Shown here piece after piece: positions 28,501 to 40,844 of a stretch of 64,000 bases of DNA. The DNA lies in assembly GCF_001522545.3 (NCBI RefSeq), contig NC_031770.1, positions 28,694,869 through 28,758,868 of the forward strand, read 5' to 3'. The position numbers were made by a program, and so were the translations under genes. The stretch is from Parus major. Its lineage: Eukaryota > Chordata > Aves > Passeriformes > Paridae. A model generated the notes under the pieces. The model made no database searches, was not told where the DNA came from, and worked only from the letters and a program-made list of their open reading frames with translations. Every line of letters begins with the position of its first letter. Positions within the stretch are counted from its first letter, which is position 1.

Positions 28501-31500
28501 AGAAAAATTGTTCATAGCATATAGGGATATCCACATTGAGGGAAAACTTATGGGGTCATCTGGGATGTTTAAATATTTTGTACTATCGGAGCAGTCCAAG
28601 AATATCCTGCTGGATATTAGGACTTAGCAAATCCACCCTTGCAGTGTTTTCTTGTGCACTCCATATTAGGTAGACCTAAGAGAGTCCCCTAGTATCTGTA
28701 GCTCCCAAAGCTGCAACACAGAAGATGTCACTGGTCTTCCTTTGGGTGCCTCAAATCTCCTGTTGACTGTCACTATTACTTAAGGAAGGAAATTTTTAAA
28801 AAAGGCACTTCGTTCAAAGTTGCTCCATTCTTGGAATTGTTTGTAATGACCGTTATTTTAATGCTGCTTCTACCTTTAGGTCTGTCATCTCTCCCTGAAA
28901 AATCCAATCTCTTTCTCACCAGGGAAAAACCAGAACTGTACTGGTACGAGGATGTTTTAATTGAACTGAATTTACAGAACAGGATACATTCACTGCCAGA
29001 GAAAGGCAGCACCCTCCCTCCCCCTCCAAAAAGCTATTTTTTTGCAGGCATTATTGTATCTTATCCCCAGGAAGAGGAGAGGGCTGTGCTAGAAAATCGT
29101 CAGAGACACATTTGCTTCTGTTTCAGTCTGTCCTTCACAGCACCGCTGTAACAATGTATCAATACAGTTGAGAGCAAGGCACAACACAGAGGCATAGAAG
29201 ATTCCTCTAATGAAAACAAATCCTTGCTAGAGGAAGAAAGAGTTTGCAGATCTGCCTCCTAAATCCCATTCCCACTGCAATAATGTTTTCACCACTACTT
29301 TACATTTAGGGATATGAGGGTACTCAAAGCTGTAAAGCACATCATTTGTGCTGAACAGTTGCAGTACTTCATCCAAAATAATTTGTGGTCCAAAATCCCA
29401 CATGAATAAGGGCATCTAGACATATAATTAGAATAAATAAGATTTTGTGCTTATAGTGTGTCTGTTATCTGAAAGTATGTGCAGATATTAATTAAGCTCC
29501 ACAGACCCCAGATGAAGTAGATTAGTAGTTCCATCCCTGTTTTACAGAGGTTTAAAGTGTGACACATAATCAGAACTCAAAGTGCAGCACGGCTGGCCGC
29601 CCCAGCGATGCTAAGAGCCAGGGCTCCACCTCCTCTCCTCTCTGAATTGCCTCCAATGGAAAAATGACTGAATTGCTGCTCTTTGCTCTCTGGAAGAGAA
29701 GGGCACATCCTGTTGCACAACAGTAGCAAAGCCCCAGCATGAAGTGCTTCGATAAATACCAGGAAACGGTGCTTAGTTTGGGAAGAGAAACCTGGAGCTC
29801 ACTTGCTCTCATACATTTGCTTTTGGGTGCTCTGTGTCTCTCTTTCTGAGACACAAAGAGATCCTCTCTGCAGCAGCACCTCCCCCTCCCGCCGCAGCTC
29901 TGACAGCACAGCTCGTGGCTTCTCAAGTTTGGAGGATATAGAGAGTATAGATAGTTTCTGCAGTACTTTAATATGCAGTATTGGTTTGTATATTTCTATT
30001 TATAAGCATTTTTTTTATTACTATAACTCATAAGCCACACCAACCTAGGATCACACAGACAGAATGTAATGAAAAATGTAGTCAATACATTCCTTCAAAC
30101 TTTAAAATAATGCTCTCTTGACACAGGTATTACATTCTGTTTCACATTTTACATCTGACACCATATAAAATTATTCAAAGTAATGAAAGCAAAGTATATG
30201 TATTACTTATATTACACTTAATGTGTATTAAGGAAAAATAAACCCAGACCCTTAGAAAGTATTACTAGCAAATCTTCAGTGGTTTTGTACGTCAAACAAT
30301 TTATTTTGCAGGCATTCCTTATGAAATTCTAGTTCTTATTACAGCATTTTCTCAAAGATTCCCCTTAAAGAGAAGTTGTGATAATGAACACTATTTCTCA
30401 GTATAACAAAAGTAGTACAACTGTCCAATTCCTCAAAATTGCCCAGTCCTTAACTCTGCTTACTACCTTTGCCTAAACGGGAGCAAGGGAAGCAGCATCT
30501 CATGCAGCCAAGAAGACTCTCCAGATCAAACAAAACCAGGTCATTTGCTGTGTCTCTCTAGATACAATTATCCACCTAATTATACTTAGGACAAATGCAC
30601 AGTTGTCCTAATGACTGGGGAATGCATTTTAGTTGTGATGTTCAATTCTCTGTACACAAATATAAAGAACCGAGCAAGAAATGTCACTAGAAAATGGAAA
30701 CAGACCCCGGTATACATATCTACAAAATAGGCAACAGATTCGGTAAACTACAGACACAAAGCAGTTTCTTAGAAGATAAATAACTCTATTAATGTGAAAA
30801 CTATGCTCTTTTGTTCCCCCATTTAAGCACAGAAAAGCATTCTAATTTCAGTTTTCAAGGTAAAAATGGTTTTAATTAGCATCCTAGCAACCTTACAAGA
30901 CATACAGACCTTGGTATCATGGAGCCATGATAATTTACCCATGCAGAGAATCTGCCCTGTGATTTATATACCATTACTGCATGACAGCATGAAACAAATA
31001 CCCAAGGAAGTAACGCATGTCATCCTTGAAAATATTAAGCAATCAAGCCATGTTTTATTACGTGAATGGACGCCTTTGTAAACAAGGATGCGTGCACCAT
31101 ACTGTGAGGTAAGATGAAATAAATGAACAGAAATTATTCATTACCATGTACTAATCAGTAGAAACTGTAGTCTTCAAATTACTCTAATGCTACCAAATAC
31201 AAGTCTGGAGACAATAGGTTGACTCTTCTACTAAAATGAACATGAAATTGTATCCTAAGTACACAATGAAGGCCAAATTAAACAATCCAAAACTTTGCAA
31301 AGTCTTTTTTATTTAGCCCTTGCTTGAACTGTCCACTGAACAATGAAGAGCAGAAGATTTAAATAAAGCATCATGTAGTTTTTAAACACTCAAATCTAAT
31401 CAAGAGCAATGCACTTATTTTGGGCAAAAGGAACAGAATCTATAAAAAAAATCTGCTCTCAATCAAGCTCTTCAGCTTCTAGCATTACCAGCTTTGTGTT

Positions 31501-32484
31501 CTGCCAGGTAAAAGGATGTCTTTGGCAAGCAAAATGAAGTGTGTATCTATATCTACCTAGCGAAGACTAGAACCATACACTTGCTGGCTGTTGTACTCAG
31601 AGACTGGGACACTGACATCACTTCAAAGACCTGAGACAGGTATTACACTGCTTACTGCTATTATACATTACCACGTATTTATCAGAGATGCTGACCATTC
31701 AGAAAATAAAATCCAGCCCGTACAGGCATGCGGAGATAGAGCTTTGATAAGAAAATCAGGTTAATATAAAATAGCTGAAATAGAACAATATTTCTAGTAT
31801 TTCTATGAAAATGTATATGGATATAATTATGTAAGTAAAAGACCAAGGGGTGGGGAGGGGTTTTTTAAACACTGAATCTACAACACTGCCTTTGAAGCTA
31901 AGCTGTTTTTCTGTAAGTGCATTATTTGCTCTAGCCTGCTCATCTTAAAAAGAACAGTAAGAAGTTCAGAGAGAGGTAACAGCAATAATTAAAGGAAAGG
32001 AACTGGTTCAGTGACAGATACCTGCAAAATCAGTAATGGGAAGGGGACGAATAAGAATCAACAGTAAGTTATGTCTTCCAAAGTGAGAATAAGGGGCATC
32101 AGTGTGGCTAGGAAGAGTTGCATCAAGAACATAGAGAGTTTGGCAATTTTTTGTACAGCAGAAAAGAGATCTGTGGGTCTCCTACCGAAGGGTGTTGTGG
32201 ATGATGAAAGATCTAACACACGCTCAAGACAAGCTCATGAAGGAGAAATACACTGGGAATTACTATGCAAGTAGAATCTACTTCTACTTTGGGATGTCCC
32301 CCAAGCTAAGTCCTAACCTTAGAAGTACCATGTAGGCCTGCCCTGGCCTCATTCTTTTCTAGGCACTTCCTTGCTGCTGGTGGTGAGAAGGAGTACTTGA
32401 ACCTCTGGCCTGACCTGATACAGTCATGCCAATGTTATGTTCAGTATCTACTTGCATGAACTCCTGGTAATAGCTTCAGATTCA

Positions 32485-33185
32485 TTTTGGGGGGTGGGGT
32501 AGAGGAGAATGGCTGGATGAAACACAGCTTTGCAGAAAAGGATTTGGTGAACAAGCAGCTAGCCATGGGCCCTCAATGTGCCCTTGCAGCAAAGGCAGCT
32601 CACAGTACCAGTATCCTGGGCTGCATTAGGAAGAATGGTGCCAAAAGATTGAGGGAGCTCATCTTGCCCCTCTACTCAGTACTGGTGAGGCCACACCTGG
32701 AGTATTGTGTCCAGTTCTGGGCCCTCCAATACAAGGAAGACATGGACATACTGGAGGGAGTCCAGGCAAAGGGGCATCGAGATCATCAAGGAACTGGAGC
32801 ATCTGTCATATAAGGAGAAGCTGAGAGTTAGAACTGTTCAGCTTTGTAGAAGAGAGGGGAGACCTTATCAGAACAGTTAAATATCTGATAGTAAGGTGTA
32901 AAGAAGTGGAACCTCTTAGAACTTCTCAGGGATATCCCGTGACTGGATGGGCACAAACTGAAACATGAGAAATTCCATTTAAACATTACTAAAGCTTTGT
33001 TTATTGTAAGGGTGATCAAACACTGGGAAGAGATCACACTGAGGTTGTTCCATCCTTAGAGATAGTCAAACCCCAGCTGGACATGGTCCTGGTACCCTGC
33101 TCTAGCTGAACCTGTTAAGGAGGGAGCTGGACTACAAGATCTCCCAAGGTCTCTTCCAATCTCAACCATTCTATGATTCTGGTAT
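32485..33185 (+). mobile_element. CR1 3'-end fragment
   Basis: A CR1 C-terminal coding stretch is readable at 32560-32810 (LRELILPLYSVLVRPHLEYC, VQFWALQYKEDMDILEGVQ). A diverged 3' end follows and finishes with 'ggtctcttccaatctcaacc' and 'attctatgattctgg'. Frames break repeatedly after 32813. Everything 5' of the C-terminal segment is absent, which is the usual CR1 5' truncation. Confidence 0.9.
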
Positions 33186-36100
33186 GCGAGTAATAGGTCC
33201 CCAACTGCATTTACCACAAAGAACTTCTTCCAAACAATAACCAGGTGTTCTTGTGGAAAGGCCACAATCTATACTAATCTTGGAAAACGATGGTCATCCA
33301 ACAGCCTACAGTCAATTTGTTGGCCCAGCTTAGGTGACTTAAATCCAGTTTGTTTTTCCAACTTCACTTGGAGAGTACTCTGTGACTATGAACTCTTCCT
33401 TCATGGCTGCCAATCTTAGGTTTCGTGGTGCAGATGACAACTAAAGCACAACTCTCATGATTAGCACAACCTCTGTTAGCTGTATATTCCCTTTGATTTC
33501 TTTATGGAGCAAATCAAATATGTGTTCACAAGAACACATTTTCCACCCATTCACATGGTCGCAACAAAATACATTATGAACAGGGACACAATATGAATAA
33601 AACCCAATATGTTGTTCACTTTTTTTTTGCTATCAAGGATAGGGATGAGGTAGTGCAGACAGCTACACAGCATTCTGATACCAACCTTCTTGCCCTTGCC
33701 ACAACCTTCAAGATAAGGAATCATTACAATTTTCCACTGCATTCCAAAATATTCAATATGAGTCAAGCATTTTTTTTGCTTTGTTTTGATGGTATTTTTT
33801 ATTGTTTTCATTAAATCTGGCACAGTGATAGAGATGAGGGTGCCCATTTCCTTCCCTTTTAAATAGATGATTCTTTCTCTTCTTTCCTGAACTAAAACGT
33901 GTTGAGAATCACTGTGACTTGACAAAGTGCTATGTGAGATACAAGTTGTGCCGGAGTCTTCCAAATATCTCAGTATGTTTTTAGTTTAACTTGCAATATT
34001 ACATATAGAGCTTTTGGACTCAAACCCAACATGCTGGCATTGATTTTCTCCTCCTCTGAATCAAAAGTGAGAACAGTACTGAACGAGCTGTGGCTGGGAA
34101 CTAACAAATTTCAGTGTCTTTCTCTAGTTACATACAGGTAGGTGGATCTGTGTATTGCTTTTAAAGGAGGTGCCATATATTCTTAGGCAGCTTATATTTT
34201 CTGACTTAGTCGGGCACGTCAGTTTTTTAATCACCATCCCAAAGCTGTGTATTGAATGTTGTTATATAACCAAATCTGGTACACACTGAAAGAAATAAGC
34301 CATAGTTATTTGGTTGTAGAAATGTGCTGTCAGAGGTCACAGTGTAAAGGAAGGAGATATGGATAAGCCCTTGTTTCCAGACCAGCAAAGATACCTGCTC
34401 AGTAGAAACTCCATCAGCCCCCAGGAGGGAGAAATGCTCTATGACCCTTGCAAGCAGGCCCCAGAAGGAGCCTGTGAAAGGGAAGAAGAAAGGAACAGAG
34501 CTGTTCTAGCAAAGGAAGGGATGACAGAATTTTTTGAGATGGAATCAGGAGCAATGTGGAAAAAGAACCCTAGCAAGCTGTATTAATTAAAGAAACTATG
34601 GTCTCATAGGATGTACAATTTTTAGGGGCCAACCCAAGCTAATTGTTTCTGACTGCAAACAGCTATCTAACCAAAGGAGTAGCTGCTCACCTCACCAGGA
34701 TTATGCTTCAAATAGCCCCGAAAACTGATTCTGTGTGTCTTTTTCAAATTAAAACAAAATTCCTCAACAAATATACTTCCTTAGATTAGGTATTAGCCAG
34801 TAGTACTTACTCTGTAAAGGCCAATGGTGGATTCCTGATACAGGCTTAAGGATCCTGTGACATCACTCAGAAACTGCAAGCATTACAGGAAGCAGCACAG
34901 CTGTGTGGTATTTTCAAAGTGCCTGTGGTTTCCCAACCACAGCACTGGACACCAAGTGCCAGAGGCCCCTGGGATGAAATATAGCATGGCACCGACCCTG
35001 GATGTGTTGGGCACTGCAGTGCTGCTGTATGGTGCTGCTCTGCCATACTTTCTATGGAAAGCACACTGATTTGACAGCTATTGTAAATACCCTACAATCA
35101 CAGCAAAACAACCATTTTCAGCTGCACAGAGAAACAATTTGTGTGTATTATGGCAGCAACTCTATCCTGTGTAAGGAGAAGTTTCTGACACCCAGTGGAC
35201 TCATTCATTGCTAGAGCTGTGTCCTTAATTTAAAGCCAGCAACACTCTTCAGGTTGGAATATTCCAAATATAGCTTTGACAACCCAGTTCCAAGAGCCCA
35301 GGGGAAGAGACATGACTACTTTGCTAATTGATATTGATACACCAGGGAGGCTCAGCACTGTCTACAGCAGAATTTTCCCTTAAAGTGGACTAGGTCACTT
35401 GGATGGCAATTGTACCAAGTCAAACAGTAATTCTCACAACCAGATCATCTTTTTCTAAATTATTACATATCCACAACAGTACTACCAGAGTGGGAAAACA
35501 ATGTATTCAAATTAGGGGGACCAGCATTGAAATGTGTGAATTTAATTCCATCTGCCTGTACATATGTACTGTATCATTTCAAACCCCTTGGAATTAGCAC
35601 ATAATCTAGTTTGCCCTCTTGGATAATCCAAGACATATTTCCCTCTGGTAGGGGACTGAACATATTGTGCTCAAGAACTTGCATTTTTAATAATAAAAGT
35701 ACAACCAGTACTTGGCTAATACATACATTTCAGAAAGACATTCAGTTTTCTTCTGATGGCTTTGAGGAGATTCAGAATTTACCACTTGTCACATTACATC
35801 CTCAATTGCATAAACCCAGTTTTAAGTTCTCCATGGGGACAGTGTCTCATTCAGTACACAGGACAAAATCATTTAGCTAGCAACCATTCAATATTTTATT
35901 TTTGCCCTTTTTATTTTATGTATAGCCCTAAAAGCCTTGTTTAATGCACATTATTCTAGCTGTATTCTGAAAGCAGAATGATTAATTTCTATAGTACTCA
36001 TCAGATGCCTCTAACTTCTTATGTTCAATTTCCTAGCTTTTGGAAAAGCACACAAAAGAATGCCATTATGTGGCACCATATAACTACTGCCGTGATTCAT

Positions 36101-36542
36101 ATCAGCAGTGATAGACCAGACATTTGCTATCTTAACTAACAGGTGTGAACCACAGGCTTCCAGCAGTGCCAAGTTAAAGGAGGTGAGGTACACGCTTAGA
36201 TTTTCACTGATATTTTCTGGCACCAGGATGTGAAGGCTCAGAATCTTAAGGAGACTGAAGGACATGGAAAGAAGTACTTTTACAAGTTCCTGCTCCTTTC
36301 TTATTCTCCTAAGATTGACTCCTTTAATTCATCCTTTCCAGCATGCCCAGACCTCCATCCATGTGTCTTATCTATCTAGTCTTACCAGTGTTATCTATCT
36401 CACCCTATTTTCTATCTATCCATATTTCTCTCATGTTTTCAGCTTCTTTCCCCTTCCCTACTTGTTTACAGCTCAGTCTCTGCCCCCAAAGTTCTCATCC
36501 CACTATTTTTCAGCTCTTCTAAATTTTACATCCACCTCTTGA

Positions 36543-36730
36543 CTAAAACATCATCATAGAATACTCTAAACTGGAAGGAACCAACAAGGATGATTGAGAC
36601 TGTCTCTTGGTCTCACAGAAGACAGCTGCAAGAGTCACACCATGTGCCTGAGAGCATTGTCCAAATGCTTCCTGAACTCTGACAGGCTTGATGCTGTGAC
36701 TTCTCTGGGATGCCCATTCCAGTGCCCAAC
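36543..36730 (-). mobile_element. CR1 3' end (minus strand), left half of split copy
   Basis: Read on the minus strand this is the 3' end of a CR1 element. On the plus strand its landmarks are 'catagaatactctaaactgg', 'gtgcctgagagcattgtcc', 'aaatgcttcctgaactctg', and 'ccattccagtgcccaac' at the right edge. The same CR1 resumes at 38288 with the sequence that normally follows, so the two pieces are one element interrupted by the LTR element at 36731-38287. Confidence 0.85.
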
Positions 36731-36868
36731 TGTGCTGGTTTTGCATTGATTGGCATTTGGGGAAGAAGTAAGAAACCACCCACAGAAGTGATTTCTTTGA
36801 GAAAAGCTGCTGGGAGCTCCCTCTGCGCCTGGGAAAGGCCAATAGCTGGCTAGCTCTTGAAAACTGAT

Positions 36869-36904
36869 AACATTTTGAACCATTTAGAAATGGTTCAAAA
36901 TGTT
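36869..36904. repeat. Perfect 17-bp hairpin in LTR U3
   Basis: The arm AACATTTTGAACCATTT at 36869-36885 is followed by the 2-nt loop AG and its exact reverse complement at 36888-36904. It lies about 140 bp inside the LTR. A second hairpin begins six bases later. Confidence 0.97.
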
Positions 36905-36909
36905 GTCAT

Positions 36910-36941
36910 TTGATCTCACAAATTCGCCTCTGTGAGATCAA
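36910..36941. repeat. Perfect 11-bp hairpin in LTR U3
   Basis: The arm TTGATCTCACA (36910-36920), a 10-nt loop and the arm TGTGAGATCAA (36931-36941) are exact reverse complements. Together with the preceding hairpin it forms a double stem-loop within 73 bp. Confidence 0.97.
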
Positions 36942-38196
36942 CATTTTAAAAACCACAAGCCCGGGAAATCTCTCTCTTTGGTTCTGACCTTGAAACGTAG
37001 CTGAGCTCTGATGGGGCTGGCCCCACACCCCTGTGGCTCCCGGGTGGGGAACAGGAGGCCGGGGGGCCTTGGCCCCAGGCTGGGCTGGGCCATGGCTGCT
37101 GACACCTTGCTGACACTAACCATCACCCCACCCCCCCCCACCCCCCAGTTGAGCGGGGCCCATCAGGCCCTGGGAATAGCTCCAGGCTGTCCCATCCTCC
37201 CTACCCCAGTAGGAGCCCAGTGTGGCCTGAAATCTATCACTGTGACTGCTGCAGCCACTGGGCAAGATATTAACCCTTATTAACACAGATGAGACCTGCA
37301 GACCTTGATCCTCTCTCCAGGGAGAGAAAAAGAGTGACAACACGTAGAAAGACAATATGAAGACACCAAGGTGAGTAAAGATGGAGTCAAACTTCAGATG
37401 GAAGGAAAATGAGGAGATGCCCTAATGGGGCTGAGAGCTCTTTTGGTCATGGGCCATGGAGATGGACAATGATACACTGAAATATCCCCTTTAATTCATG
37501 AGGGAATATGGGGGGGATGAAGTATTCAAACTGTAGATGTGAGCAGAGGCATCCATTGATGAAGCCAAGCAGATATTGGAGTAGCTCTGATCCCATGAGA
37601 AGTTTGAACAAAGACAGGGAAAGATGACAGTGATGAAGACCCTTTGCCCCCAGGAAGAGAAGAAGAAAACCTCTGTTCCCAGAGATGATCACAGGGACAG
37701 ATGAAGAGCACCTTTGCCTTTGAACAGCTCATCCTTAAAATAATACCCCCATGAGTTCATGGCCCATGGACACACCTCTAAGAGGGCTGTGAAAATGGGA
37801 AGGATTTCACAATTGCAGAACTTATCCCAGGCAGCAGCTTATCATGGGAATGAAAAGCCATGAGAGAACTGTTTCTTGTGGAGCAGTCTCCATGGCATGG
37901 CAAGAGAACACTCCACACCCTACAAGAACTGATGAAAGACTATTTTATAGTTGGTACTGCTCTAACATCCCAGGTTTTGTCTCTACGTGATCAGCTGGGA
38001 AAGGAAAGAAGTTGGGCAAGGGGAGGAAAAGTGTTCTGGAAGTTTTACTCTGGTTCTTCTTCTTATTCTTGCAGTTCTGTTAATAAAGTTTATTTATACC
38101 TTTCAAGTTTTGCTCTTCTCCTGATCTGTATCTCACAGCAAGAAATGAGTAAGTACACTGGTGATTTTTAGCAAGCACTAAACCCACCACATTCTT

Positions 38197-38214
38197 TGGT
38201 GCATTGGCCAGGAA
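38197..38214 (+). promoter_or_regulatory. Primer-binding site, tRNA-Gly type
   Basis: TGGTGCATTGGCCAGGAA lies 5 nt after the LTR end. It differs at one position from the complement of the acceptor end of vertebrate tRNA-Gly(GCC). It fixes the plus-strand orientation of the element and the 3' LTR boundary. Confidence 0.85.
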
Positions 38215-38287
38215 ACTCAAATTGGCGAATCTAAACCACTACACGAAATTGGTGTTTCTGCCCAGCATTCAAACGGGAACCACTACA

Positions 38288-39005
38288 CCTACCATCCTCT
38301 GGGTGAAGAATCTTTACCTAATATCCAACCTAACCCTCCCTGACACAACTTCAGGCCATTTCCTCAGGTCCTGTCACTGGTCACCACAGAGAAGGAATCA
38401 GTGCCTGCCCCTCTTCCGCTCATAAGGAAGTTATAACTGTACTGAGGTCTGTCCTCAGTCTCCTCCAGGCTGAACAGACCAAGTGACTTCAGCTGTTCCT
38501 CATATGGCTTCCCTTCAAGATCCTTCAATGTCTTGGTTGTCCTCCTTTGGATACTCTCTAACAGTTTAATGTCCTCCTTATACTGTGGCACCCAGAACTA
38601 CCTCCAGCCTTGGAGCTGAGGCCACCCCAGTCCAGAGCTGAGCAGGACAATCCTCTCCCTTGCCCAGCTGGCCATGCTGTGCCGGATGCCCCCCAGGACA
38701 GGGCTGGCCCTCCTGGCTGCCAGAGCACTGCTGACTCACATTCACCTTGTCACTGACCAGGACCCCCAGGTCCCTTTCCATGAAGCAGCCTTCCAGCCTC
38801 TCGTGCTCCATGCTGTAGGTATACCCAGACTGGCCCCAGGACAGGTGCCCTCATGAATCCACGGTGGCTGTGACCAATGACTGCACTGTTCTTCAGGTGT
38901 TTTTCAATACCTCCCAGAATAAAGTCTATAATTTTACCAGTCACTGAAGTGAGACTGACAGGCCTGTAGTTAAAAGAGTAATTCCTCTAGACCTTCCTGA
39001 AAATT
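38288..39005 (-). mobile_element. CR1 coding remnant (minus strand), right half of split copy
   Basis: This is the continuation of the CR1 at 36543-36730 after removal of the LTR element. On the minus strand it reads the C-terminal CR1 segment (SIQRRTTKTLKDLEGKPYEE, EQLKSLGLFSLEE; and [19 protein letters not shown]). It then jumps at about 38840 to a reverse transcriptase segment far upstream (VTGKIIDFILGGIEKHLKN, and before it the NYRPVSL-type region). The catalytic core between them is missing, so this copy carries an internal deletion. Stops and frameshifts are present. Confidence 0.88.
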
Positions 39006-40245
39006 CACCGGAGTTTGAGGGGAATAAGCATTCACAGACTCCTTAAAACTTTCAGAAATACTTACCTACTAAGCATATATGTGTTTTTAAAGGTTACAAC
39101 TTGGATAACCTAGGAAAGATTTTCTCATTTTCTTACATGTTACCCATTTCTGACAAAACCTGGAGACACCAAGGCACAGTAAAGAAGATATTGCATAAGC
39201 TTTTAAGGTCTCTTCTTAGCCTCCTTTTCAGAAACAGCAAAGCCATGTTGGGATGAAATCTTCTGAAGTAAACTGGGCCAGAACATCTGAGATGTGCACC
39301 TTGGAAAATTCCAAGTTCTTATAGTTTCAGAAAATTACAAGCAACTGTAATGTGAAGACACAGAATGTGGTTATGTCCATAAAATAAGACAAAAATCAGA
39401 GCTATTAGTATCATGTTGGCATCTAATTTAATGATTTCTCCTGTATCAGCAACTTCTCTTAAATTATGGCAGAGCAAAGAACATCATTTCATCTAACTAG
39501 GTTTTTAATGAGTGAATTTGTAAAGGCTGCATTACAACAACAAAGCAATATTTTTGCCCCATATAAGCCTAATGTGTACAGCAGTCTTGCAACGTTCTCC
39601 TGACATGCAACAGCTATTTGCTATTTTTGTTCTGAACATTTATTATTACCAAGTATCTTGCCCTTTGCCTGTAGGTTCTATTATTTTCTCCAATTATAAC
39701 TTCACTTAACATTTGATCTCTTGCAGACTGATAACCCTGCAGTTTTGGAGTTGCCAGCAAACCTCACCAGAATCAAATTAATGCCAGGAGATACAAATAT
39801 GCTAGCAAAGACACTAAGCAGTCACATGTATATAGAATTCCTGTAAAAATTAAGTTAGTCAAGACAAACTTCTAAAATCCCTGAGAGACCTGGTAAGGGC
39901 TACAGTTAACAAGACACACCATGGATCAAATATGATTAACTGTTCTGATTTCACAAGAGAAGTGGGTTTTGGTCTTCCATAAAGCTCCTGAATAATAATT
40001 ATTGTTATTAAGCTCTAGGCCCTGTGTTTGGAAAACAGTTTGTTTTGGGCTTGGTGCCACAGGAAAAGAATACTTGCTAGGTAGCAGTGTTACCAAAAAA
40101 AACCCCACAAATGTGGAGTTACTGCCCCTACACAAGGCTGGAACTAAGCTGCAGCTTATGACAGTAACAGATTCATTTTATGTAAACTCATAGCTTATCC
40201 TGATTTTAGCAGATACAACAAACCAGCCCAAGTTTTACAAAGCCT

Positions 40246-40285
40246 GTATGTATGTACGTACGTATTTATCTTTCTTTCTTTAGTT
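40246..40285. repeat. (TGTA/CGTA)n and (TTTC)n simple repeat
   Basis: A run of TGTATGTATGTACGTACGTA passes into TTTATCTTTCTTTCTTTAG. It lies about 360 bp below the low-coordinate end of the TTC7A exon at 40642, inside the last intron near its donor. Confidence 0.8.
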
Positions 40286-40641
40286 ATTTAGATCAGATCT
40301 TTCAAATATCAGTGTAAAATAAAACTTAAATAAACTGCTTATTTAAGGTCTGTGACAGTTAGTAAGAAAAACAGCAAAGACAAAGCAGTGATCTGACTTC
40401 CAAAAGTATCAGCCTTTGTCAATTAAAATATTTACTTTTGACACAAGTCCCAATTAGTTAAAAATATTCAATGCAGTCTTAAAATAGAGGTTTAAACTAC
40501 CCAATTTATTCTTGGAACAGTCACTTGCTCTCAGGATTAGCAAGACAATGTCATTCAGAGCAAGCATGAGCCCTCTCCCTTCTTATTACAGTTAATCAGG
40601 AACATAAATACTATAATGGAGCTGAGCCCCTGCAAACTCAC

Positions 40642-40844
40642 CAGGCTGTGCATAATTTCCACTCCAGCTGGATTCACTGTGAGTGCTTCATCATACAATT
40701 GCTTAGCCTCCTCCAAATTGCCTTTCATCTCTGCAAGCCTCCCACGCATGTACAGTACAGCATGAGATGTGGGGAAAAGACTAGCTGCCTCTTGGGTACA
40801 AAAGCCTGCTTCTTTGAGATGCTGCAGTTCCAGGAAGAGTTCAG
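40642..40844 (-). CDS. TTC7A: TTC7A penultimate coding exon (TPR)
   Basis: This 203-nt exon starts after the acceptor CTTCAG and ends before the donor GTGAGT. Its first two bases complete the alanine codon begun in the exon at 52646-52780. It then reads [60 protein letters not shown] and ends M-H-S-L at a codon boundary. The paired helices with A, G, Y and A at the usual spacing form tetratricopeptide repeats, which in this family make the curved solenoid that holds PI4KA. The EAGFCTQEA and YMRGRLAE wording is closer to TTC7A than to its paralogue TTC7B as I know them. No disruption is seen. Confidence 0.95.

Larger units (their letters stand above)
36731..38287 (+). mobile_element. LTR retroelement inserted into CR1 (LTR + PBS + 73 nt)
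   Basis: A 1461-bp LTR runs from TGTGCTGG (36731) to ACCCACCACA (38191), with a polyadenylation signal AATAAA at 38092-38097. Five bases later lies TGGTGCATTGGCCAGGAA (38197-38214). This matches 17 of 18 bases of the complement of the 3' end of tRNA-Gly(GCC), so it is a primer-binding site. Only 73 nt of internal sequence follow the PBS before the host CR1 resumes at 38288. The flanks CCAAC (36726-36730) and CCTAC (38288-38292) look like a 5-bp target duplication with one change. No gag, pol, env or second LTR is present. The LTR contains a GC-rich block near 37000-37200 with a C-run, and two hairpins near 36.9 kb. Confidence 0.78.
299..40641 (-). other. TTC7A: TTC7A last intron (about 40.3 kb)
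   Basis: This minus-strand intron has its donor GTGAGT at 40641-40636 and its acceptor CAG at 301-299. It carries the LTR-like blocks near 5.4, 7.7 and 25.3 kb, CR1 fragments at 20.2-24.7 and 32.5-33.2 kb, and the nested CR1/LTR locus at 36.5-39.0 kb. The remaining stretches are 302-3954, 3988-5340, 5898-7673, 8474-15264, 15316-20199, 20966-21739, 23485-23989, 24676-25256, 25537-32484, 33186-36542 and 39006-40245. They are A/T-rich, broken by frequent stops on both strands, and show nothing I can name. Open frames there lack splice context or recognisable protein character. Confidence 0.85.

Noticed and set aside
33593..33964. Open frames on both strands (73 and 137 codons)
   Set aside because: The minus frame is low-complexity Lys/Thr/Ile-rich intronic sequence next to CR1. 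No splice or domain evidence.
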